This document shows positions 1-9,213 of a DNA stretch of 64,000 bases, in pieces. The translations under genes were made by a program, and so were the position numbers. Origin of the DNA: Ovis canadensis (lineage: Eukaryota; Chordata; Mammalia; Artiodactyla; Bovidae); NCBI RefSeq assembly GCF_042477335.2, contig NC_091263.1, forward strand, positions 73,458,501 to 73,522,500, read 5' to 3'. The notes under the pieces are model-generated. The model had not been told where the DNA came from. It worked only from the letters and a program-made list of their open reading frames with translations, and did no database searches. Position 1 is the first letter of the stretch; every line of letters starts with the position of its first letter.

Positions 1-281
1 CGGGAGAGCCGCACCAGGCAGGGCCACCAAGCAGGCGCTGGGCTGGGGGCAGCGGTGGCCGAGAGTGGCGGGCACGGCAGGAGCCAGCCACGGCCTGGGG
101 CTTCAAAGGGTCACTGGCCAATGCTGAGAGCAATGGAGGTGTCGCTGTGCTCACAGGCGCCAGCTCGAGCCCCCAAAAACCAGACGCGCCCAACAAAGGG
201 ACACTGGCTTTCTGCTGTCAACTGGTGAGAGGCCACCATGTCCTGGGAACGTTTCAAGTCAAACCCAGACACCTGACTTAC

Positions 282-486
282 CGAAAGAGCCCACATCTTC
301 CATAAACCCGGAAGGCTTTAGCCGATAATACTTGACTCTCTTCGAAACCTTTTCCTTGGTGTCCCAGACCTTCAAGGTGATTTTGTGAAAATTTATTTTC
401 TTCAGTAACTCCTTGGTCACGTTGATGTTGAAAGCTTGGGTCCACGACACCCAAACCCTGTCCCCTTCTTGCCACGGCTTGATGGT
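282..486 (-). CDS. CFAP92: CFAP92 coding exon 3
   Basis: The acceptor has a good pyrimidine tract and CACACAG|ACC at 488-487. The donor is TTTCG|GTAAGT with exon end 282. The exon is 205 nt and ends in phase 1, so the gene continues past the left edge of the window. The translation starts [15 protein letters not shown] and ends [12 protein letters not shown]. Confidence 0.78.
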
Positions 487-3400
487 CTGTGTGAAAGGAC
501 AGGAGACTCTCAGGGGCCAAGATCTGACCGCCAGCGCGGCGAGCAAGGCCCGGCCCTCCGCCTGGCTGTGTGTCCCAACCTCTCCCGGCTCCCAGCTCAC
601 ATCGGGAATCAGGAAATGGGTGCCAGGAACAGGGGCTTGCGCGCCTCTGGGTTCCTCGGGAAAATAAAAGTAAAAGCAATTCCTGCAGAGATGTCCTCCC
701 CAGGGGCTCGCCATCTCGCCCCGAGCCCCGCCCTAGTGCAGAGTGCCCGCGCCCAGGAGCAGACGCCCGTGCTCACGCGCACACATACGAAGAAACAGCC
801 AGAGCTGCCAAAGCTTTGGAAACACCACAGAAATCCTTAGGTTGAAAATACCTGCACAGACAATCCTCAGACCACTATCCATTAGGTTCATGCACATTGC
901 CATTCGGCAGATCTGGGACGGGGCCCAGTTCAGTTCAGTTCAGTTCAGTTCAGTCGCTCAGTCGTGTCAGACTCTTTGCGACCCCATGAATCACAGCAGG
1001 CCAGGCCTCCCTGTCCATCACCAGTTTCCGGAGTTCACTCAGACTCACGTCCATCGAGTCCGTGATGCCATCCAGCCATCTCATCCTCTGTCGTCCCCTT
1101 CTCCTCCTGCCCACAATCCCTCCCTGCATCAGAGTCTTTTCCAATGAGTCAACTCTTCGCATGAGGTGGCCAAAGTACTGGAGTTTCAGCTTTAGCATCA
1201 TTTCTTCCAAAGAAATCCCAGGGTTGATCTGCTTCAGAATGGACTAGTTGGATCTCCTTGCAGTCCAAGGGACTCTCAAGAGTCTTCTTCAACACCACAG
1301 TTCAAAAGCATCAATTCTTCAGCGCTCAGCTTTCTTGACAGTCCAACTCTCACATCCATACATGACCACAGGAAAAACCATAGCCTTGATTAGACGGACC
1401 TTAGTCGGCAAAGTAGTGTCTCTGCTTTTGAAAGGTCTTGAATTTCCAGCAAGTTCCAGGGGAAGCCAGCATGCATTATGGCTCCTGCTGTTTCTTGTGG
1501 TTATCAGACGACATGCAAGGCCACACACACAAACACACACACACACACACACACATACATGCACACTCACCTTCACTCCCGAGTCCAGGAACACTTTGGC
1601 CACGGCTGGAAACAGCAGCACGTCGACTTTCCTATGCTCCCCGTCGTCGGGCAGGAGAGAGTACTCGATGTGGTAGTAACGGTGGACCTTTGCAACGGGC
1701 TTGTCTGTTTTAGGCTGCCGCCTGTATTTTTCAACCAAACTCGAAAGCCTCCCTTTATGACCTAGAGGACACAGATGGAGTGAGTCCCGTCCTAACCTCA
1801 CGTGAGAAGGCAGCGCCATCTCCATGACTCCCTGCTCCCAAGAAGAGCCGGAGGCTGGGGTGGGGTGGGGAGGGGGCCCTGTGCAGCCACCCGCCCAGCG
1901 GGAGGATGTGTGTCGGGCCCTTCGCTCATGACTCTGAGGTCAGCATCTCCGTAAAGGTGTTAAAACCAAGCATCACAGCATGATGGGCTTTGTGCAACAT
2001 CAGCGGCGCGAACACGACAACAGAGTAGGGGTTTGTGGGGCGGGCACCCTGGGGGGCATCCTGGGGGGGCACCCTGGGGGGGCATCCTGGAGGGGCATCC
2101 TGGGGGGCACCCTTGGGGGGTATCCTGGGGGGTACCCTGGGAGGTATCCTGGAGGGGCATCCTGGGGGGCACCCTTGGGGAGTATCCTGGAGGGGTATCC
2201 TGGGGGGCACCCTTGGGGGGTATCCTGGGGGGTACCCTGGGAGGTATCCTGGAGGGGTATCCTGGGGGGCACCCTGGGGGTATCCTGGAGGGGTATCCTG
2301 GGGGCACCCTTGGGGGGTATCCTGGGGGGTACCCTGGGAGGTATCCTGTGGTGGGGGGTGCCCCAGAGGCCGTCAGCGAGTCGTGCAGGGGCAAAGCTGG
2401 CAGCCACCCCAGGCTGAGCCCACCGAAACCTCACCAAGGGAGCTGCGAGACGTGGGGCAGCGGGGCAGACAGAACACAAAGGGAGTCTGGGCTTCCCCAA
2501 GAGGCACAGCCCTCCAGGCCTGCCCTTCAGTGTCAGCTGGAGCCTCCAGGCTGAGTGTTAACACAGCAAAAAGGTGACTCGGGAACCTCACACGGCTTCC
2601 TCTGAGCCGCCTTCTGTAAGACTGACGATTTTAAAGCTGTTGCTGTAAAGTGTCAATGGTGTATCGCCCAGGAGGCTGCTGTACATGGGAGGTGGCCCCC
2701 AAGGTCTTCAGGAATGAGCTTCTCACAGCTGGCCTCAGGGGCAGAAGGGGTCCTGGTGAGGGGAGGTGGCGAGGAAGCTGGCAGCTTCGCAGACCCGCGT
2801 CCAGACTCAAGCCGCCGCGGGCCCGCAGGTCACACACTCTCCAGCTGCCTGTCCACAGGCTCCAAATGCTGCAGCGCAGCAGCGAGCAATGCAACAATAT
2901 CGATCCCAAAAAAGGCGGGCAATGCAACAACAGCTCTCCAGAAAGTTAAGACGCTTAGTCCTTGGAAGACAAATCTAGACAGCGGATAAAAAGCAGAGAC
3001 AATATTTTGTCTACAAAGCTCTGTCTAGTCAAAGCTATGGTTTTTCCAGTAGTCACACATAATTATAAGAGTTGGACAATAAAAAAGACTGACACCAAAG
3101 AATTGATGCCTTCAAACTGTGGTGCTGGATAAGACTCTTGAGAGTCCCATGGACAGCAAGGAGATCAAACCAGTCAATCCTAAAGGAAGTCAACCCTGAA
3201 TATTCATTGGAAGGACTGAAGCTGAAGCTCCAATACTTTGGCCACTGATGTGAAGAGCTGACTCACTGGAAAAGACCTTTATGCTGGGAAAGACTGAGGA
3301 CAGGAGAAGGGGACGGCAGAGGATGAGATGGTATATATCATGGACTCAAAGGACGTAAGTTTGAGCAAACTCCAGGAGATAGTCAAGGACAGGGAAGCCT

Positions 3401-6400
3401 GGTGTGCTGCCGTCTGTGGGGTCGCAAAGAGTCAGGCATGACCGAGCGACTGAACACCAATCCAAAAAAAAAAAGAAACACACATCATAAGCCCAGCAGT
3501 TCCTGAAATTCAGGCGACACAAGGACCCACACACAAGCCCAGCAATGTCCATACGACGGTGTCTCCTGAATAACTGGAGACAGCTTACATGTTCGCCAAC
3601 ACGGCGCAGGGTAAATCAGACACACAGGACGGAGCACTACAGCACACAGGTGTTTAAAGCCAACACCGACAAAGCGAACCGAGTCTGCGCACATCCAATG
3701 CGATCCCCGAGATACACCGCCAACGTTTCAAGGAGCAAGTTGTAGATCAGGATACGTAAGCAAACAACTTGCATGAACAGTCATGGATCAGCTCATAAAC
3801 GTTCAGGTATTTAAGGGAAAAACACTGAAGCTAGAATTTTACACCTAACCAGAGAGATAGGTTCTTCAAAGATACTGATGCTGTGAAGATACTTTCAGGC
3901 AAGGTCTCTGTAAGTGGAACTGCACAGCGATCTATTTTATAAACGCCTTTGGAGAAAGGGCCAAAAAAGCAAACCAAGTCTAAGACAAGCTGCAAGAGAT
4001 GCGAAGGTTGAAGGTGATCAAATAACCACCCGTGTTCTCTGGGGCGGTGTTTGCAGGCATCTTTTGCATGTCTGCATGGTATCAACAGACCAAAGATAAA
4101 AAGTACCATCATACATAAAGGAAGCCACAGACAGTGACAAAGAATTCGATTTGCCAAGAAAAGATAGGTCAGTTTTGAACATGGTATACATCTAACCAAA
4201 CAGTTAGTCATCAACAGAACTACAAGGCAATGCTGAAATGAATCATCATGGGCGGAGATCTCAAGCAGGGCAACAAAAAAGACACGTCAAAAAAAGGAGA
4301 GCTGCTGGATACGCCGCGGAATACACCTACCTATGCAGGCAAGGGACCTGCGCTCCACAAACTGCCAGATGCCGGGGAAGGAGCTGGAGACCACGCACAT
4401 GGGGGCACAGGCCGCGTGCCATCCGACTGGGGGGCGCAGCCCTGTGCAAGTGACGTACACCCAAAGCAGACTGCAGATTCCACACGCTCCCTTCCACACT
4501 GTCAAGGGCATTCTTCACACACCCAGAACAAAAGAACGGTTTAAGTGTGAATGGAAACGCAAAAGGCCCTGAATACGCAAAGTGTTACGGAGAAAGAGGA
4601 CTGGGGCTGGAGGACTCTGGCTTCCTGACTTCAGACGACACTACAAAGCTACAGCGGTCGAAACACTACGGTACTGGCACAAAGACGGAAATACAGATCA
4701 ATGGAACAAAATAGAGTCTCCAGAGATGAACCTCCCGCACCTGTGGTCACCGAATAAACAGCAAAGGAGGAAAGAATATAACCGTCTCTTTCAATAAGCG
4801 GTGCCAGCAAACTGGACAGCTGCACACAAAAGAACGAAATTAAGACATTTCCTGACACCATACGCAGAAATACACTCAAATGGACTAAAGATCTACCTGT
4901 AAGACCAGATACAAACATAGGCAGAACACTCTCTGACATAAACTGCACTAATATCTTCGGGGATCCATCTCCCAGAGTGATGGAAATACAAAGGAAACGA
5001 AGCAAATGGAATCTCATTCAACTGAAAGGCTCCTGCACAGCAAAGGAAGCCACAGACAGCATGAAAAGGCGACCTGTGGATGGGAGAAAATATTTGCAAA
5101 CGACTCTACTAACAAGGAATTAATTTCAAAAACATACAACCAGCTCATACAGCTTACTATCGAAAACAGAAAAACCCAATCAAAACATGGGCAGAAGACA
5201 TAGACATTTCTCCAAGACACAGAGACGGCCAAGAGGCGTGTGGAAAGCTGCTCCCGACGCCCATCGTTGGCGAAATGAAAGCACTACCATGAGCTGTCAC
5301 CTCACACCTATTGGAATGGCCATCATTAAAAACCTACAAGTAGATTTTGGCCCAATACATCTGAGAATCTGCATTTAAACCCAGAATTAGGGGATTCACA
5401 GTCAGTTTATACGGGGGAAGGGGGAAGTGCCTTAATCTCTTCTTTATCTGCAGAAAGCATAAATAACATCACCAGCCACTGCGAACAAAGCTAGTGGAGG
5501 TGATGGATTCCAGTGGAGCTGTTTCAAATCCTGAAAGATGATGCTGGGAAAGTGCTGCACTCCAGATGCCAGCAAATCTGGAAAACTCAGCAGTGATCAC
5601 AGGACTGCAAAGGGTCAGTTTTCATTCCAATCCCAAAGAAAGGCAATGCCAAAGAATGCACAAACTACCGCACAATTGCACTCATCTCACACGCTAGTAG
5701 AGTAATGCTCAAAATTCTCCAAGCCAGGCTTCAGCAATATGTGAACCGTAAACTTTCAGATGTTCAAGCTGGTTTTAGAAAAGGCAGAGGAACCAGAGAT
5801 CAAATTGCCAACATCTGCTGGATCATTGAAAAAGCAAGCGAGTTCCAGAAAAACATCTACTTCTGCTTTATTGACTATGCCAAAGCCTTTGACTGTGTGG
5901 ATCACCACAAACTGTAGAAAATTATTCAAGAGATGGGAATACCAGACCACTTTACCTGCTTCCTGAGAAATCTGTGTGCAGGTCAAGAAGCAACAGTTAG
6001 AGCTGGACATGGAACAACAGACTGGTTCCAAATCGGGAAAGGAGTATGTCAAGGCTGTATATTGTCACCCTGCTTATTTAACTTATATGCAGAGTACATC
6101 ATGTGAAATGCCGGGCTGGATGAAGCACAAGCTGGAATCAAGAATGCTGGGAGAAATATCAATAACTTCAGATATGCAGATGACATCACCCTTATGGCAG
6201 AAAGTGAAGAAGAACTAAAGAGCCTCTTGAAAGAGGAGAGTGAAAAAGTTGGCTTAAAGCTCAACATTCAGAAAACTAAAATCATGGCATCCGGTCCCAT
6301 CACTTCATGGGAAATAGATGGGGAAACAGTGGAAACAGTGGCAGACTTTATTTTTCTGGGCTCCAAAATCACTGCAGATGGTGACTACAGCCATGAAATT

Positions 6401-7522
6401 AAAAGACGCTTGCTCCTTGGAAGAAAAGCTATGACCAACCTAGACAGCATATTCAAAAGCAGAGACATTACTTTGCCAACAAAGGTTCATCTGGTCAAAG
6501 TTATGGTTTTTCCAGTGGTCATGTATGGATGTGAGAGTTGGACCATAAAGAAAGCTGAGCACCAAAGAATTGATGCTTTTGAACTGTGGTGTTGGAGAAG
6601 ACTCTTGAGAGTCCCTTGGACTGCAAGGAGATCCAACTAGTCCATCCTAAATGAAATCAGTCCTGAATATTCACTAGAAGGACTAATGCTGAAGCTGAAA
6701 CTCCAATCCTTTGGCCACCTGATGTGAAGAACTGAATCATTGGAAAAGACACTGATGCTGGGAAAGACTGAGGGCAGGAGGAGAAGGGGACGACAGAGGA
6801 TGAGATGGTTGGACGGCATCACTGACTCAATGGACGTGAGTTTGAGTGAACTCCGGGAGTAGGTGAAGGACAGGGAGGCCTGGCGTGCTGCAGTCCATGG
6901 GGTCGCAAAGAGTCGGACACGACTGAGCGACTGAACTGACTGACCAAACTGAGCCTCTTGGAACTTTGAGAGGATTAACTCTCTGCACTCTGTGACACCA
7001 CTCCCTTCCTGGCCCACAGTGGGCCCTAACATGACGGTTTCTCTCTGGACCTCTGGTCCTGGCATCGGCCACCCCACTTAGGTGAGCCTCAAACTCATGG
7101 GCAAAAAGGTTAGCGGTGCACCCCCTCTCCGCAGAGCGCGCTAGAATTCTGCCCTAACGCTTACCTGAAGTCAGTGGGAAGGCCAGAGAGATGGTGAACT
7201 TGCAGGGGACCACGTGGGGCGCGTCGGAGCTGCAGGCACTGGCAGGCCTTTCTGAGGACTCGCTGCTGCCCCGGAGCTCCGAGTCCGACTCCTGGGCCCA
7301 GGCCCTGTCCTTCAGGTGCTCATCGGCTCCACAGTGCTCATCGGCTCCACACTCGCTCCCGGACTGGTGGAAGCTGCCCATGGAGGACACGGGGCCCATG
7401 CTGGCCTGGTCCTCATCCTCCCACTCCCAGGCCTGCAGCGACATGCTGCGGGGAGGCCCAGGCGGCTGCAAGGAAAGGGAGGCGCTGCGGGCACCCCAGG
7501 GCTCCTGAAGGGAAGCCGACAT
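282..7522 (-). CDS. CFAP92: CFAP92 (KIAA1257), 5' part of the gene, three coding exons, runs off the left edge
   Basis: CFAP92 is a cilia- and flagella-associated protein of poorly known function. Three coding exons are visible on the minus strand: 7522-7165, 1761-1571 and 486-282. The phases agree: exon 1 ends after one base of a Gly codon, exon 2 starts with its other two bases and ends in phase 0, and exon 3 starts in phase 0. Joined they give about 251 codons from the ATG at 7522. The N-terminus (residues 1-119) is acidic, Ser-rich and low complexity. Exons 2-3 carry a compact sequence rich in Lys, Tyr and Trp, including [13 protein letters not shown] and KVWDTKEKV, which looks like a folded beta-rich region. 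The call rests on order and strand (CFAP92 lies just upstream of EFCC1 and divergent from it in human) plus coding character, not on a search. A further small exon inside the 5.4-kb intron cannot be excluded. Confidence 0.75.
926..1433 (-). mobile_element. BovB (RTE LINE) 3' fragment
   Basis: On the minus strand this reads the C-terminal end of the BovB ORF and its 3' tail, with the [15 protein letters not shown] and [14 protein letters not shown] signatures. The CAGTT-repeat tail is at 926. It is 5'-truncated and lies in the CFAP92 intron. Confidence 0.88.
1521..1566. repeat. (CA)n microsatellite next to CFAP92 exon 2
   Basis: An almost pure CA tract of about 45 bp with a few interruptions. 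In the sense direction of CFAP92 it is a (TG)n run beginning within about 5 nt of the exon 2 donor hexamer. Confidence 0.92.
1571..1761 (-). CDS. CFAP92: CFAP92 coding exon 2
   Basis: The acceptor CCTCTAG|G is at 1763-1762 and the donor GAAG|GTGAGT at 1570. The exon is 191 nt, entering in phase 1 and leaving in phase 0. It encodes a charged segment including [15 protein letters not shown] and [16 protein letters not shown] (TG)n run in the sense direction begins a few bases after the donor. Confidence 0.78.
2034..2347. repeat. G-rich minisatellite, 12-14-bp unit
   Basis: About 310 bp of tandem units alternating ggtatcctgggg, ggtaccctggga and ggcacccttgggg-like forms. Nearly every unit carries a run of 4-7 G on the plus strand. 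Several frames stay open on both strands only because of the repeat. Confidence 0.93.
2348..2944. other. CFAP92 intronic sequence, no gene seen
   Basis: GC-rich single-copy-looking DNA between the minisatellite and the next BovB copy. The short open frames have no recognisable similarity or convincing splice framing. Confidence 0.5.
2945..3462 (+). mobile_element. BovB 3' fragment
   Basis: A plus-strand copy of the BovB C-terminal coding region and 3' end. It ends with the usual GAGCGACTGAAC tail and a short A-rich run at 3467-3478. It has diverged, with internal small deletions. Confidence 0.85.
3530..3790 (+). mobile_element. old L1-like fragment (low certainty)
   Basis: The stretch resembles the common old-L1 sequence in which 'aatgtccatcaacag' is followed by 'gaatactat'-type words, but it is heavily diverged. 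The DNA from here to 4,560 otherwise shows no gene. Confidence 0.35.
4578..5340 (+). mobile_element. L1 LINE fragment, C-terminal ORF2 region
   Basis: The plus strand follows the known L1 ORF2 C-terminal order: [23 protein letters not shown], then HKERN-like and YNQLIQ-like segments. It ends near the 'cacctcacacctattggaatggccatcat' stretch. Frames are broken by stops and small indels, so it is a dead 5'- and 3'-truncated copy. Confidence 0.85.
5430..6945 (+). mobile_element. BovB (RTE LINE), long 5'-truncated copy with the reverse transcriptase domain
   Basis: About 1.5 kb of BovB. From 5705 to the natural stop near 6932 a single frame is kept. Premature stops lie at 5915, 6104, 6638, 6725 and about 6860, and no frameshift was found by reading. 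The RT motifs are legible: [22 protein letters not shown] (catalytic Asp motif A), FRYADD (catalytic motif C), and the C-terminal [14 protein letters not shown] block. The endonuclease half is missing, as is usual for 5'-truncated insertions. The copy lies in the large CFAP92 intron and cannot be active. Confidence 0.93.
7165..7522 (-). CDS. CFAP92: CFAP92 coding exon 1
   Basis: The ATG at 7520-7522 opens a frame of 119 codons plus one base. The donor reads TTCAG|GTAAGC, with exon end 7165. The product is acidic and Ser/Glu-rich, with a WEWEDED stretch near the start and two copies of CGADEH from a perfect 18-bp tandem duplication (7316-7333 and 7334-7351). The ATG is the first in this frame of the exon. 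Confidence 0.7.
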
Positions 7523-7849
7523 CCCACAGGGGACCCACTCTCCTCCTCAGGTGCCCTGCTCTGTCCCCAGTGACCAGCCAAGGCCTCGGACACGCAGAGA
7601 GAACCCAGTCAAGACTGAAGGAAACAGGAAAATGGTGCGTCAGTAATCATGATAAGGAGCACAGCCGGTTCCTCCAACTGGCCCCCGCCTTCCCGCTCCC
7701 AGGTGTTGCTCTTTCCACCGCGTCCATCAGGGGCAGACTGAGTCCTATTCCCCAGGAAGCGCAAGGAGGGGTAGGAAGGAAGCCCCCTTTGCTCCCGCAG
7801 AGCCGGCCTCGGGCTAGCTGTACCCAAGCACAGTGTGAGCTTGTCATCC

Positions 7850-8280
7850 GGGGACAGCACGCTGACACCAAGCGGGGCGAGGACTGCCCGGGCCAGACCC
7901 GCCCGGGCATGGAGTGCCGGGCTCAGGGCCCAAGCGCCCTCCACGGAGGCCACCGGAAAACGCCGAGGGGCTGCCCAGATGCGTTGGGGGCCGGCTGGGT
8001 GGGGTGTGTAGGGGGTACCTGCGGCACCTGCGTGGGGACACGCTGGGCAGTCACGAGGGCTCGGACCGCGGCGTCGGTCAGCTCCCACAGCCGCCGCACA
8101 GCCGCCTCGGGCGAGAAGGCTCCTAGGACGCAGTCGGTGCGCCCCGCCGGTAGGGAGGCCAGAAGACTCGCCTCCTAAGTTTGACGGTTGCTAGGAGACG
8201 CACGTGGCCCCGGGGCGGGGCTCCCCTCCTGGGGGCGGGGCTCCCCGCCTCAGCCGCTGCACAGCCGCCTGGGCGAGATT
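7850..8280 (-). promoter_or_regulatory. CpG-rich promoter region of CFAP92, with two GC boxes and a possible RFX X-box
   Basis: CpG-rich DNA lies just upstream of CFAP92 coding exon 1. Two GGGGCGGGG boxes sit at 8212-8220 and 8232-8240. The 13-mer GTTGCTAGGAGAC at 8187-8199 resembles the RFX X-box. No TATA box is evident. A noncoding first exon could end at a GT near 8018-8026, but I cannot fix it. Confidence 0.5.
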
Positions 8281-8282
8281 TC

Positions 8283-8800
8283 TCAGTTCAGTTCAGTGCA
8301 GTGCAGTCGCTCAGTCGTGTCCAACTCTTTGCAACCCCATGGACCGCTGCACGGCAGGCCTCCCTGTCCTTCACCTACTCCTGGAGTTTACTCAAACTCG
8401 TGTCCATTGAGTCGGTAATGCCATCCAACCATTTCATCCTCTGTCATCCCCTTCTCCTGCCTCCAATCTTTCCCAGCATCAGGGTCTTTTCCAGTGCGTC
8501 GGTTCTTTGCATCAGGTGGCCAAAGTATTGGAGTTTCAGCTTCAGCCTTAGTCCTTCCAATGAATATTCAGGAGTGATTTCCTTTCAGATGGACTGGCTC
8601 GATCTCCTTGCAGTCCAAGGGACTCTCAAGAGTCTTCTCCAACACCACAGTTCAAAAGTATTAATTCTTTGGTGCCCAGCTTTCTTTATAGTCCAACTCT
8701 CACATCCGTACATGACTACTGGGAAAACCATGGCTTTGACTAGACGGACCTTTGTCGGCCAAGTCATGTCTCTGCTTTTTAATATGCTGTCTAGGTTGGT
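8283..8800 (-). mobile_element. BovB 3' fragment
   Basis: Reverse-strand BovB C-terminus and tail, with [22 protein letters not shown] and [19 protein letters not shown] readable. It sits just upstream of the CFAP92 promoter. Confidence 0.9.
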
Positions 8801-8802
8801 CA

Positions 8803-8905
8803 CGCAGTTTGTGGGACCTTATTTCCCTGACTACGGATTGAACCCGGGCCCCTGGCAGTGGAAGCACCAAGCCTTAGCCACTCACGGGGCCACTGGGGAA
8901 TTCCC
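8803..8905 (-). mobile_element. tRNA-derived SINE fragment (CHR type)
   Basis: On the minus strand it begins 'gggaattccccagtggccc', with a pol III B-box-like 'ggttcaatcc'. It abuts the BovB fragment. Confidence 0.6.
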
Positions 8906-8949
8906 TTGGGCCCATTTCTTTTTATTTATTTGTAGCCTTGCTATTTCTC

Positions 8950-9213
8950 TGTTGCTGCGTGAGCTTCCTGTAGCTGGGGTGAGTGGGGGCGCCTCTCTGG
9001 CTGTAGTGCAGCGGCTACTCACTGCGGCGGCCTCTGTTGTGGAGCACAGGCTTTGGAGCGCAGACCTCAGCGGTCGCAGCGCTCAGGAGTTGTGGCATGC
9101 GGGCTTAGTTGCTCCGAGACATGTGGGATCCTCCCAGATCAGGGTTCCAACCTGTGTCTTCTGCATTGGCAGGCGGAAACTTAACCACTGGACCACCAGG
9201 AAAGTCCGGGGCC
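8950..9213 (-). mobile_element. CHR-type tRNA-derived SINE, near full length
   Basis: The minus strand starts 'gactttcctggtggtccagtgg' style, has a 'ggttggaaccc' B-box region, and continues through 'gatcccacatgtctcggagc' into the unique tail. This is characteristic of cetartiodactyl CHR SINEs. Confidence 0.78.

Noticed and set aside
2000-2577. Gly/Pro-rich frames on both strands resembling a collagen-like or repeat protein
   Set aside because: They follow directly from the 12-14-bp minisatellite and are open in several frames on both strands.
7609-8088. 159-codon minus-strand frame as an upstream CFAP92 coding exon
   Set aside because: No donor in frame joins it to the next exon, and the composition is that of GC-rich noncoding DNA; at most it overlaps a 5' UTR exon.
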